Assembly: GCA_950295325.1 (NCBI GenBank)
Contig: OX485806.1
Span: forward strand, 8,182,001-8,246,000
Reading direction: 5' to 3'
From: Polytrichum commune
Lineage: Eukaryota; Streptophyta; Polytrichopsida; Polytrichales; Polytrichaceae
Length of the DNA stretch: 64,000 nt
This document shows positions 49,647 to 61,905 of this stretch, piece after piece. Every line of letters starts with the position of its first letter. Positions within the stretch are counted from its first letter, which is position 1. A program made the translations under genes and the position numbers. A model generated the notes under the pieces. It ran no database searches, was not told the origin of the DNA, and saw only the letters and a program-made list of their open reading frames with translations.

Positions 49647-49686
49647 ATGATTTAGTGCATGATTTAGTGCATGATTTAGTGCATCA
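49647..49686. repeat. 12-bp tandem repeat
   Basis: Three consecutive copies of the unit atgatttagtgc. Confidence 0.85.
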
Positions 49687-52600
49687 CATAGCTTCGAGGC
49701 TACACTCTCCAACCAACAAGTGGTAGCTCACGTGGTTGTTTCTGTTGAAGCTTCCATCCACTAGTTGTGGGTCAATCTCTAGTCACGATACCAATGTACT
49801 CTATTTTGATACCCACTAATGCACATGTACCACAACTACATTGTTATATGGTATTTAGTGTCACTTATTGGTTGAAATTACATAATGTAGTATCTTCTTA
49901 CTCTAAATTAATTTTTAGTATCAAAGGTTGAATAGGTTTTTGGACATTGTAGAATATTAAATGACTTTACATGGTAATTTATCACATCCTCAATAAATAG
50001 TCATAGCGATGCTTAATTTCAAATCATAAGTGACATTAGTTACCATAAAGTATGCAATTTTATTTGTGCCATGCTGGCACATGACATCCATACATATGAA
50101 TGAGCTCCATTAGTGCTTTTCTAACCCTAACCCTAACAAGTGATATGGCTGCCTCAGAGGGTGGCATTTTCGGAAAGGACTATAAGCCTCCTCGAATACT
50201 AATTACATGTAGTCTAGTGTGTAAGTAACTTTAGCAAGTTTGTAGTGTGAATCATGTCTTACCTTCACAATACCTCCTACTAATATGCAACTTGGTCCAT
50301 TAGACATGTACCCAGGGTAAATAGATGAGTAGGTAATTAAATAGGTAGTTGGATAGGTGGTGGAAGAGAGAGAATTATTGTAGACGAGCGTACCTCTCAT
50401 TCATCTAAAATGAAAACCCTGAAATAATATGCAATATAGAGGTTATTGTTAAAAGTTACTTTGACATCATAATCACCTTCAAAGACCCAAGTTTTGGTCT
50501 AGACCAAGTCATTTGAGATGAAAGGGCCACACAAATATAGGGGGGCAAAGTTGTTAAGTTGGATGGATGAAAGTTTGCATGTGATAATTCCCTCTCTTTG
50601 TGAGTGGGTGGTCAACAAGTTGGATAGATAGGTCACCACATGTTTCTAGCTGGGCCGCCACGTGTCGCTCTTAGGCACTCTTACACTCATTGTAACAAAA
50701 GAATCTGGTCTTGGAAAAGAAAAGAACAGTAAAGAAAGATGATGGCCCATGGGAAACTAAACTGTAGTGACTTAAGTTATATAATAAGGTAACGTAAGCT
50801 AAGGTTAGCCATCCCATTTGCTCCTTAAATAAGCTTATGTGTCTAGTGTATCCCCATCCAGATTCCAGAATGACTCACTCGGAGGAGAAGCCAGGTGGCG
50901 ACAACAATAAAAAGAAATTGAGGACCTAGCCACGCATAAGTTAGGCGCCAAATTGAATTTCTTGAGGATCGGTTGATCATCAGGATTGCTCCCACCTCTA
51001 TTGTACAGCTCGGAATTGCGTCGAAGTCTGCAGAAATTCCGCCCCAGGAAATTCGAGTGTGCCCAAATTTAAGGTAAGTTGTTCTGCGAACCGTGGTGAT
51101 GGGTTGATTTGATTTGATTTGAGTTGGCGTCATGCCATTCTCTTGGTTTCGCATGAAAGAGTCTGGAGAGCAAAAGAGCGGATTGATCACTCGCAGATTC
51201 GTGACATGTTCAAGGTTTGGCGCTGCTTGGTGTGTGATGGCTGTGTTGGTTTTTGCCAAGTTTTGAATCCAGAAATGGGATTGACGTTTCTGTTGATACC
51301 GCATGGAGTTCGCCTTGAAAGGATGCTTCTATCGCCGGCGTCGCAATTTGTTGTACGGTAGAGTTGACGTCTTGTCACATGGCAATTTTACATGGCAACC
51401 CACGCGAAGTCCACGTGGAAATTATAGTTCGGCATTTAAAAAAAGATGAACCAGGAAGCACCTTACAGTATTCGATTACCTGCGATGCGGGTGTTGATGG
51501 GATAGGGGAGTTGCCGAATTCTGTTCCCACATTGAGCAGCGGAACTGCTGCAAAGAACATGAATTAGATCCTTCTTTTTCAATTTCATCCTCGATCTTGT
51601 TGCGGATTAGGGAAGAAGGGTTGCTAAATTAACCTCGTTTCCCTCTGTCGAAGCTTCTTCACTGCCTCAGGCAGGCCAAGCTGAAGTTGTGCCAATTTAT
51701 GAAAATTTGAGTCTCATCACGATTTACCTACTTTTTCCATAATCACTTTCCGTGGATGAAAGTTCTGACGAGGGAGTCACTGTTTTGATGGTCCAACTGA
51801 GGAAAGTTAGAGTGTCTGGATGAAAAGGCAAAGCTAGGGCTTCGAGAATTTCATCACCCTTTGTTTGCAAATCATCGGTATTCATCATCAGGTAAGTAGG
51901 ATGTCATTTGCCCTCTAGATTGTAAGCATGCTTTGCATATCTAAAACATGACTGCAGCTATTCAAAGTCTCTGCACATTCTGGACTGAAACATGGCGTTA
52001 TCACATTGATCCCCGGAGGCTGTGATTTCATTCGTTTACGTCTTTTTATGTGATTTGATGCCTCCCACACCTGAAGCAGGTTCTGGCAAACTGTCTTTCT
52101 CAAATTTGTGTTTTGGCTCGATGAGGTTGTTGACGAGTGCAAGATTCTTGCCATTCTCGACATTCTTGTCATGTTAAACCCTGAATCTCCTCACTTCCGA
52201 CTTGCCAAGCTCTTATTGGGGTTAACCCTGGACATTGAACCGCACACGCAGTTTGACACTTTGCCGGTTTCGCGAACTTTGGAACCAGAAGTTTTGAGAA
52301 GGCATAACGTACTGGAGACTGGAGAGTCCATTGAATTTCTTACGAAATTGGCCCTGAAACTATTCAACTTCGAATGTAGTCAAATGTTGGTGTGAAAATA
52401 CCTAAGTTCCGGCCTAATTATGGCCACTTCCTTCACTTCTTTCGCTGCCTTCTCCTGTCCCCGCCTTTGCCCAACACTGTGCACCGGCCGCACTTCATTC
52501 TTCCGTAAGCTGCACTCTCATTCCTAGCTTCATTTGGTGCCAATTCTCAGCAGTGTTCGTTGAGACATCTCAAGGAATTTTTGCACAATCCACTTGGGAC

Positions 52601-52727
52601 TTCTTTCGTGTCACAAAAATGAGAGTTGCTCTTGCTTTTGGTCTTAGGTTAGGCTAGCACCTGCTGTGACTGGAAGGGTTTCTGTGGGGATTTCTATTTG
52701 TTGTGGGTTGTAATCTTCATTTCATCA

Positions 52728-53220
52728 TTGTGGGATTCAATGTCTCGAGTCATCGATGTGGGGTTATGTTTTATTTTTCTTGATGTGGATCTGGAAGACT
52801 TGATGCATGATGTTTGTGATATGCAGTGCTGATTTTCTATTCTCTTCTTGGGAATCAAACAGGAAGAAACCTAGATACCTGCTTGTGACCTGCTTTTATT
52901 GCGATTTTCACAGATAGCGTAGCCACCTGCCTGTGACAATCCTTTATTAACGTATTGGTACATCCTATAGGATTCATGGTGGGATTCAATGTCTCAAGTT
53001 GGTGATGTTGGGTTATGTTTTGTTTTTCTTGATGTGAATCTGGAAGATTTTATGGATGATGTTGTGGGCCTGCAGTGCTGACTTTTATTCCCTCCTTGGG
53101 GATTTACCAAGAAGAAAAATAGATATATGTGTGTTGCCTTTGGGAACCTCTTTTTGTTGCAATTTTCACAGACAGCATAGTAATCTGCCTGTGACAATCC
53201 TTTGTAATTGTACTTGGTAC
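52728..53220. repeat. Tandem duplication upstream of DJ-1
   Basis: Unit 1 (about 52728-52977) and unit 2 (about 52979-53220) both start gtgggattcaatgtctc and share ggttatgtttt-tttttcttgatg, ctggaaga, gcagtgctga and ctgcctgtgacaatccttt. The period is about 251 bp. It lies just before the DJ-1 start codon. Confidence 0.8.
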
Positions 53221-53516
53221 GTGTTTTAGGATATTTTTATTCATCAGCTAGTTGTTGTTTAATTCAGGTCTATGTGATTGTTTGTATGATTTAATTTTGT
53301 CTTCATGTTGCTTTCCTTCTCGGGAGTCCCTTTTTGTTCAGTTGTTAGATTGATGTATATATCTTGCTTCGATACTTTGATGGCATATGTTTCAAATTGG
53401 AAATATTTACATTTATTTTGAAGAGTTCGGGAGGTGTATATTTAGTCAGTGGCTCGCCAATTCTCACAAAGGTTAGTTCAATTTATGTTGTTTCAAATGG
53501 ACGAGTTGTCCCCTCC

Positions 53517-56500
53517 ATGAGCACAGTTACACTACAGAGCTTTCCAGAGCCTCTTACACAGTCAAACAATGCTGCCCCACACAATTTTTTTAATAGTAGT
53601 CTACTTCTTAATTTGCGCAATGGGTTCCATCCAGCAAATATGGCAATTAAAGGCTTAAGTAGCTTCTGACAGCCATGCAGGGTTTTGAGGCCCCCTCTGG
53701 ATTGTGCAATTAAATTTTTCTGATGTTTGATGCTGCCTTTTTTAACAGATCAAACTTGTGGCATTGAGTGGCGGCACACCTCACGTGGCAACAGTCCTTT
53801 CTTTTCTCGAATCAAGATAAACCCAAATCTCAACACAAGGATGGATACCCATGTCTTGAGTGCAAAGATCAATCCAGCAACTGAAATTCCACCACAAGAG
53901 AAGAAGGTGTTGATACCCATTGCCAATGGAAGTGAAGAAATGGAATCCATAATTATTATTGATGTTTTGCGTCGAGCTGGAGCAAATGTTGTTGTAGCTT
54001 CTGTGGAGGGAGAACATCAAATTAAGGCGTCGAGAAATGTCAACATAACAGCAGACGTCCTCATTACTGAATGCGAATCTCAAGAATATGACCTCGTTGT
54101 GCTTCCTGTATGTTGCTGAACTTTATTAATGCATCAATGAATATCTCTTGGATTCTAGTTAGAGTAGACAACCCAATCATGACTTGAGTTGCAGAAGAGC
54201 AGTGGATTTACCTTTCTGTTGTATTTTTCATTGTTTTTTCACACATATAAACATTTGTTTGAATCTATGTGTTGGGCTTTTAGGGTGGCATCCCAGGTGC
54301 AGAGAGATTACGAGATTCACAAGTATTGAAGAGTATTATGGAAAAGCAAGCAAAATCCAAAAAGGCATATGCAGCAATTTGTGCTGCTCCAGTTGTCAGC
54401 CTCCAATCCTGGGGTCTACTAGAAGGCCTTCATGTATGTTACTTTGTACCATCTTTCTTAGAATCCAGTCATAGGATCTCACAATATATGGTTCACACCA
54501 CTTGGAACTTATTATGTAGTTTTTGTTTCCTTGTTGTATTTTGCTAGACCCTTTCCATCAAGTAGTTTCAAAAATCAAGTCGGCCTCTGTGTACAAGCCT
54601 TGTTGCATAAAGTTTCAATTATGCTTGCGCAGTGCTTTGATTGCAGTTTTTTGGAAATAGTAGATACTTCATTACCGTGACAACACAAGATGCCCATTAC
54701 TAGAGCCTTCTTTCTACCACTAGAGTATCCTTGGTCAGAAATTAATATGCTAATAAGTGCAGCTCTTAGAGTTATCATTGATATTGATAGGACTTCTCGC
54801 TGAGAGTTCCTCCCCTATATTTTCCCATTGTCTGTTTTGCATACAAAATCAATATTTCCTTTCCACTCGTGGTGCATACTTGGAGGTAGTTTTTTAAAGT
54901 GAATGTATAGCAAACTATTTTTGTCTCAAATTGAACGAACAAGGCCTATTTTGGTTCATTGAGGGCCAAACTCATTATAACACCTCTTGGCCTGCCAAAA
55001 TGAGTTTGACCCTCAATGAACCGATATAGAATGTTCTTTGTTTGAACCTTTAAGCTACTTCCCAGGATGCACTGAAAATTTACCAAACATGGAAGTTGTT
55101 GTATGTATAACAACCAACTCCTAAACAAAAGTCTAGGCAAGTTAAAGAATAAATCTCTTGTGTTCCTAGTTTGTAGAGGAAACATGGATTACATTTTATC
55201 AATATCTAATATGGAGGGGTGGGCAAGGCCACATGCCATCCGAGTTTTGCAGACAAGTTGGAAAATGCAGCAGCAGTGGACAGCAGGGTGGTGAGAGACA
55301 GCATTCTTACAACCAGCCGTGGACCTGGCACTGCATTTGAGTTTGCTCTAGCCTTGGTTGAACAACTCTATGGCCCTGACAAAGTTCCCGAAGTTTCTGG
55401 TCCTATGGTAAGTTGTGGGTTTTGAGAAATTTGCTAGACATGCATGGGAGAATCCTTGTGATACTCAAGCAACAGGTTAGACGCTTAAAGCGATCAGTTA
55501 GCAAGGTTTTAGGGTTATCCTTTGGTTCGATGGTACTAATGTACGCTTGATTACAGGCTCTTACAGTGAATCTTCACTATACTTAAAATTCCAATCCCGT
55601 CAAATTTAGAATTTCTTCCTTGTTCCCTATCAGTTTTTGTTGGTAATGTGGTACTTTGGCATTCAGGTGCTTCCTTTGGAGGAGGGAGGTGGAACTGCAA
55701 GACTTACATACAATGACCAGAAGTGGTCACATAATGGTGTTCCACAAGTAAGTTGATATCCTATACCAGAGTCCATACCTGAGATAACATTCTTTAGCAG
55801 CCTATTGAGGTTCCAATTCAAATAAATCAATGCTTAATAATCCAGATATCCTAAGAATGATAACATTGGGGACGGACACACCTCTTCTTGGTAGATGGGA
55901 GAAGGCTTTGTTTCCGAAGATGGGCAACAATGAGAGCTTGCCACGTGACTATACTCGACATTCATGCATGTACTCAGGGACCTTGACTCCTAAAAACACA
56001 TTTTTGAAACTAGAATAGTAGAGAATGTCCTTACACATGCTATGTCCTTCAGTATGCTATGGATGGACCTGCAAGGCATTTTGAGCATGTCTATAACCTA
56101 GCTGCTTGCAATTGAAAGCGCCATGAGGATCAAAGTTCTATTTTTGTACCGTTGTTTCTTGTTTCTTGTTCCTCATTCTCTTTCTCTTTCTCTTAACCTG
56201 CATTGTGGTTCATGTAATAACCACAATCACTACATGAGGGTTATTCAGTTAATCTGGTAAGCCGGCCTAATTTGGTTACTCAACTTAAGTGGACACCTTT
56301 GTTTGAGTGGGGTGTGGTTTGGTGTGGATTTAAGAACGGACACCATAAAGATGTGTGTTTAAAAAGGGTTATGACTATGTGCTCAAAACATGTTAACTAT
56401 TCTAGGTTCAATTGTCAACATAATTGAGGGGGACCTATACGGTCATTGAAGAAGAAGGGTCACTTTTGATAATAAATAAGCAATTCATATGAACCCAAAA

Positions 56501-58453
56501 ATTATGAGGAAAATGGCTACGACCTCGATTAGGAGATGCTAATCGTCTCATACTAATCACTTGTTTTATATCCTTGGAGAAGTGGGTGCAGAGCTAAGAG
56601 TGTCCTTTTTAGGCCCACTTACCTTAAGTGTGATTCTTTTAATGAGCAGGTGCTAGTTCCGATAGCAAATGGATCAGAGGAAATGGAGGCTGTCATAATT
56701 GTTGATATTTTGCGTATAGCTGGTGCAAAGGTGGTGGTGGCCTCGGTTGAGAGCGAGACAGCGATTATAGCTTCGCGCAAAGTGAAGCTTGTGGCAGACA
56801 CTCTTATCTCCGATGTTTTGGACACAACATTTGACCTTATCCTCTTGCCTGTACATCCTTTCTCCATTCATTATCCTTATCATTTCCAATCTTGAAGAGT
56901 TACGTTATGCCTTTCCAATTGATTTTGTGATGTGTGGTAAAAAATAAAATAAATTATCTGAAACCCTTGCAGGGAGGAATGCCCGGTGCAGAGCGCCTAC
57001 AGAAGTCAGAGAGCCTCACTAAGATCCTGAAAGAGCAAGCTGAAGCAGGCCGGGCTTTTGGTGCAATATGTGCGGCACCTGCTGTAGTATTTGAAGCCAA
57101 CGGCTTGCTAGAGGTAATGATAGTCATTTAAATTTGTCTTTCTTCTGACATTAAAATTTCAATTCTAGAACAACTCCTATTATGGCTTCTATAGGTATTT
57201 TGGCCAATGCCTATACTCATCTCACACATAGAGTTATATATCATAAATCTCCATTTCCCACCAATTATTGAGAGAGATAACCCTTTAAAATTCCTTGGAC
57301 TCTCAATTCTTGAGGGTGGGAAGGGGTTTATGAGGCTGGGTATTTCTCAATAATCAGTGGCAATAAGGAGTTGGATTTTTTGGGCTTTGTAGGTGGGATG
57401 AGCAAGCAGCCTTGCTCCCCCAAAATTTAGAAGGCTGATTATTGAGAGAATCATTTTTCAGTAACCATAGGGCTTGCTCTAATAATATACAACCTCCTAG
57501 TTCTACGTTGAAGAGCGAGCTCCAAATTATGAAGTTTAGTCCTTTGGACATGCTCATCTCACACATAAAGCCTGTATATATCATTGACTCTCATCAGCCA
57601 CCAATTATTGAGAGATATCCCTCTAAAATTCCTTCAACCCTCAATTCTTGAGGGCGGGAAGGGGATTAGAGGATTGCCTCTCTCTCGATAATTGGTGAGC
57701 ATTAAGGATTTGATCAATATTTGGCTTTGTGGGTGAGGATGTAGCTTTGGCCCCCAAAAACCTAGAAAGTTGACTATTGAGAGAAATCAGTTGTTGTGAC
57801 AGAGGACTTGCAGCTTCTACTATTCCAACCTCTGCTTGAGTAGTGATTCCTTCTGCTGGTGTTGTTTGATGCTTAGAAAATTATTAATAGGCTGAACTGG
57901 GGCTGATATTCATAGGAAATGAAGGCAACATGCCATCCCGGATTTATCATAGATTTTTATTGCTAAAATCCTCGACACTCAATTCTTGAGGGTGGGAAGG
58001 GATTTAGAGGGATGCCTCCCTCTTGATTATCAGTGAGCAATAAGGATTTGGAACATTTTTGAGCCATTTGTGGGTGGGATGAGCATGCAGCCTGGCCCCC
58101 AAAATACCTCAAAAGCTGATTATTGAGAGAATAGATCTTCAGCGACCATATGGGTCTTTCTCTTCTTGAGTTAGTGTTTCCTCCTGCTGAGTGTATAAAT
58201 AAATGACAATTCATTAATTGGTTGAAGTGGGGGCTGATATTCATAGGGAAAGAAAGCAACATGCCATCCGGGATTTACCAACATCTTGAAAGATCAGAGT
58301 GCTGTGGAGGGAAGGGTGGTCATTGATGGCTACCTTATTACCAGCAGAGGCCCTGGAACAGCTATGGAGTTCTCCCTCAACATTGTTGAGAAGCTATTCG
58401 ACCGCTACAAAGCTCAAGAGATTGCAGAGGCTATGGTCTTCGATTATCTGTGA
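53517..58453 (+). CDS. DJ1: DJ-1/PfpI family protein with two domains
   Basis: Eight exons, 53517-53658, 53749-54107, 54284-54433, 55228-55407, 55677-55747 (first base 55667), 56650-56850, 56973-57113 and 58247-58453, give 486 residues, in phase when exon 5 is taken from 55667. DJ-1 proteins act in oxidative and glycation stress; plant members have two fused DJ-1 domains. Domain 1 (about 99-290) has IPIANGSEEMES, GGIPGAERL, AAICAAP and ATCHPSF; domain 2 (about 305-480) repeats these. The Glu, Cys and His of the active site are present in both (E113/C200/H221 and E317/C404/H425). Exon positions are parallel in the two halves, as expected from an internal duplication. Residues 1-90 lack DJ-1 homology and are Ser/Asn-rich, consistent with an organelle-targeting peptide. 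The first exon rests on phase and composition only; the alternative start is Met79. Confidence 0.93.
56255..56630 (+). mobile_element. MITE family A, copy abutting a DJ-1 splice acceptor
   Basis: It runs from ttaatctggtaagccggcctaa to gagtgtcctttttaggcccacttaccttaa; the two ends are inverse (ggtaag..ggcctaa). It lies in intron 5 of DJ-1 and stops about 20 bp before exon 6, so the branch-point region of that intron is likely element-derived. Confidence 0.7.
57200..58245. repeat. Tandem array in DJ-1 intron 7, with exon-8 fragment
   Basis: Core units with tcaattcttgagggtgggaagg start near 57302, 57640 and 57979 (period about 338 bp). Each is followed by a gattgg/ttggat-rich block, gtgggatgagca.gcagcc and gctgattattgagagaa. 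At 57901-57950 there is a diverged copy of the end of intron 7 plus the start of exon 8 (ggctgatattcatag, then a gcaacatgccatcc block), whose frame soon meets a stop. Confidence 0.8.
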
Positions 58454-58774
58454 GACATGAAATTTTGTTGTAAATTGTTGTGTTACTTGTTTGTGGATGA
58501 TCTGAGGTAACTTATGAGGCAACAACCTAGAATTTCAATGCCGAGGTGGCAGGTTTAAGTTATCATAATGGTATATGTGCGATGCCATGAGTGTAAGTGG
58601 CCCACCCACTAGGAAGTTTGCTTGGATTTGTTCAGGCCTTCAAGTGCAGAACACTTGTAAGTACTGCTCTTTGTCTTGAAGTTAGGCCCCTCATGTACTA
58701 AGATTTTGAGATCGTATTCTCAGTGCAAAGAAGGGGTTGGAGAATTCTTTCTGTGATACATTATAGTGAATCAT

Positions 58775-59140
58775 AAGCCGTACGTATTAAGGAAGATGGG
58801 TCTTAAATGGTTACTTTTTCCAACTAGCCCACTTCTTGTAGGATAAACAAGGTTTATTTCGAGATAGTTACCAAACCCCAATCCAGGCTGTATCATAATT
58901 TTCGGAGCTCAGATGAATATATCATTCATTATCAAAGCGAAGGTTCTTGTGCCCATTAGATGGTCATATAAACCCCACCCCCCAATTATGTTGACTATTG
59001 AACCTAGAATGGTTATCATATTTTGAGCACACAATCCAACCTTTTTTAAAACACATTTCTTTTTGGTATCCGTTCTTGGAGCCACATCAAACCACATACC
59101 ACTCAAATATAGGTGTATGATTAAGATAAGTAAATGAATT
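58775..59140 (-). mobile_element. MITE family A, inverted copy
   Basis: It is read on the minus strand. The plus strand shows attaaggaagatgggtcttaaa at one end and taagataagtaaatgaattagg at the other, with the shared interior ctattgaacctagaatgg and tttttggtatccgttcttgg. Confidence 0.65.
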
Positions 59141-59577
59141 AGGCGTATCTACTTTGAGTAGGTTTGGCACTTCGGTGTTGAAATATTAATTTTTGGAGGT
59201 GACACATTGGACTATGTAGAGTTTATAACGCATAGAAATGTGACACATGGCAATTCGTCTTAATATTGAACTAATTAGTACTGAAGCTACTTATCGCCTT
59301 CGGGTGCTCATTGAAAACATGCCAATAACTATTTGTTTTTTAACAGCTACTTATTTGAGACACCTATTTGAGATAGATTGATGGGGAGAGGGAAATTATA
59401 GTATATGAACGTACCTCTCATCCATCCAACTTAAAAATTCACTTTTATAGGTTTGTTGCCAATTTATCTCAAATGATCTTGGATAGACTAATTCGGGGTT
59501 TTTAAAGCTAATTCTGTTGTCAAATTAATTCAAAAAAAGTACCTCTGGGCTCCATACTATTTCCGGGCTTTTATGTT

Positions 59578-59660
59578 TGTTGAATGAGACGTACACTTGT
59601 ATAGCTGTACGCTTGTACAATGAATGAGACGTACGCTTGTACAATGAATGAGGAATTGCT
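59578..59660. repeat. Short tandem repeat
   Basis: Three imperfect units of tgaatgagacgtacgcttgtaca. Confidence 0.75.
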
Positions 59661-60249
59661 GACCCGTACAATTGGCTGACAAATATCAGGCTTGCGAAAC
59701 GCATAGTGTGACTGCCAAATCTAGCAAGGTTCATCGCCTACTTCTGTCAATTTCTATGGTTAACACTTGGGCTTGAACTTTTTCTTCTTCTGATATTTCT
59801 CCAGTTAGATGAAATTGAAGAGAGGAGCAATTGATAAACAGGTAGAAACAAACATCAGAATCTCAGTGGGAATCGTTATGTCCACCCATCAGAACTAGGT
59901 TGAGGACATTGGTTAAGAGGTAGAAATTTTACGAACTTTGCCCATGGTATGTTGTGATTGACAACCAGAAACAGCTACTGAAAACAAATGTTGCAGATGT
60001 GGTCCACTGATACACACACTAAAACACCAAGGAAACCGCCAATAATCATCGCGGCGTGAGAGAGACATACATTGGCACTTGATATCAAATCTCAAAAGCG
60101 TCAACATCCCTAAAACCATTATAAAAATATCAATAAAATCTATTCACCAAATGTCATCAAGTATTTTACATATCTAATGTAGAGGCGCCTATTCTTGATC
60201 AGAACCCCATTGGTAATCTATAGGGTATTGGAATTTTAAATAGGCTAGA

Positions 60250-60410
60250 ATTGAATTTTGATAATAAGGTTGGGACTAGATTTTGATGAGGTTGATGGGA
60301 TTGAATTTTGTTAAGGTTGGGCTTGAATTTCGATAAGGTTGGGATTGGATTTTGATAAGGGTGGGATTGGATTTCAATAAGGTTGGGATTGTATTTCGAT
60401 AACCAATAGT
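60250..60410. repeat. Minisatellite, ~22 bp unit
   Basis: About seven imperfect copies of gattggattttgataaggttgg in tandem. Confidence 0.85.
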
Positions 60411-61574
60411 GCCATGAAACATGTCTTGAATTTGAGTGCTAAAGTGAGGAGGAATGCGAGGTACATAATGAGCAGTTATGGTAGACCTTAGACATTAGTA
60501 ATATGTTCGGGCCAACTTTTGGCTTCAAAAATTCACAATAATTTCAATTTGAGGAACAAAATTACCAATTTTTTTGTAATCCTCTTAATTTCTATCTTCC
60601 TACACAAGAAAAAATTGCACTACCTTATAATTCTCTAGATCTAGCACAAAATCTCTTCAGTGATCGGTTATGGGTGCCTCTACTTTAAAACCTTGAAAAC
60701 TTGACCATTAACAAGCACTTGTGGCACCCTTGCCATAACCCCTCCCCTCCCCTCAACGATCCTTTGATCAATTATTGACTCCCCCCGACATTAGGGAGTC
60801 ACCTTCCGAAAGGACGGCATTACACCATAAATTGCATCATAGATAACCATGAAGTAAAAGGTGAGTGGGCTCACATTCATGTTGGTGCATGAACACCAAC
60901 TTTGGTATGAGTCACATGTGTTTGATCAATGCTTCTTTGGTAGTTTCCAATGCAACCATTTGTTCATAGTTTTGTAACAAACGCACACGTTTGGTAATAA
61001 CTTATAGATCACATACACATATGACAGGTGGACTTCATAGTGCTTCATTTAGCAAGGGAATATGGCTTTGCCACAAGAGGCATGTCCTAAAATAGCATTC
61101 TAAAAGTAATTATTTTTAATTACTAGCTTTTTATATTAAATTGGAAATTTCATTAAGCTTTCAAACCTCGTTCATCAAGTTTTGATATGCATTACCCAAG
61201 CCCTATTACCACTCAAAGGCAATCTCCATAATGCCTCTAATCTCATGATATGGGGCTAAACCAATAAATACTTATTTGAAGCATTTATTTCTCGTGAACC
61301 AAATAGAATGCCTCTCACTTCATGTTTGTTTAGGATTTGGTGTAGATTCCCACAACTCTTATATCTACATGCATCCTCTATTGCCTTAGGGTGCATGCCA
61401 ATGAACCTAACACTTTCATACCCCTCGCAAGGTTGAGAGCCTTTGAGTACATTACCATCAATGTTTATTTTGATGAGTCGCTTGTATGTGGAAGCCAATT
61501 CCATAATCAAGATATAGGAAAAGAAATCTTCTCATTTGAGTAAAATTTGAGAAGATCTAACATAACGTAGACAT

Positions 61575-61905
61575 GCAAATTTTGGTTACTTATCTTAATT
61601 GGTCATCTATATTTGAGTGGTACGGGGTTAGGTGTGGCTTCAGGATTGGATGCCAAAAAGACATGTGTTTAAAAGAGATTGGACTACATGCTCAAAATAT
61701 GATAATTGTTCTTAGTTCCATAACCAACATCATTGGAGGGACCTATACGACCACATAATGAGCACTGAATCTTTATTTTGATATTGAATATGAGTTCTAC
61801 AAATATATGAGAAAAGAAGTTTGGCCGCAATTTGGATTTTCTAACTATCTTATGTTGACCACATGTTTCATAACCTATGAGAAGTGGGCTAAACACGCAT
61901 TTAAG
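61575..61905 (+). mobile_element. MITE family A, copy
   Basis: It shares ggttacttatcttaattgg, gagtggtacggggttaggtg, agacatgtgtttaaaagaga, gagggacctatacgac and cttatgttgaccacatgtttcata with the 56255 copy. The terminal ttaaggtaag is eroded. Confidence 0.65.

Larger units (their letters stand above)
46360..53516. other. Gene-poor region and possible DJ-1 leader
   Basis: 46360-50800 shows only repeats and AT-rich sequence. From about 50830 to 53500 the composition rises and there are plausible donors (gtaagttg near 51074, gtaagtag near 51892), so non-coding leader exons of the DJ-1 gene may lie here. A 95-codon frame at 52108-52395 has coding-like composition but no motif or splice support, so it is not called. 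Confidence 0.4.

Noticed and set aside
50120-50142. ctaaccctaaccctaac run as an interstitial telomere
   Set aside because: Fewer than three units, and CCCTAA differs from the CCCTAAA expected for plant telomeres; too short to mean anything.
52108-52395. 95-codon plus-strand frame before DJ-1
   Set aside because: Coding-like composition but no motif, no splice partners and no support for its start; noted only in the gap entry.
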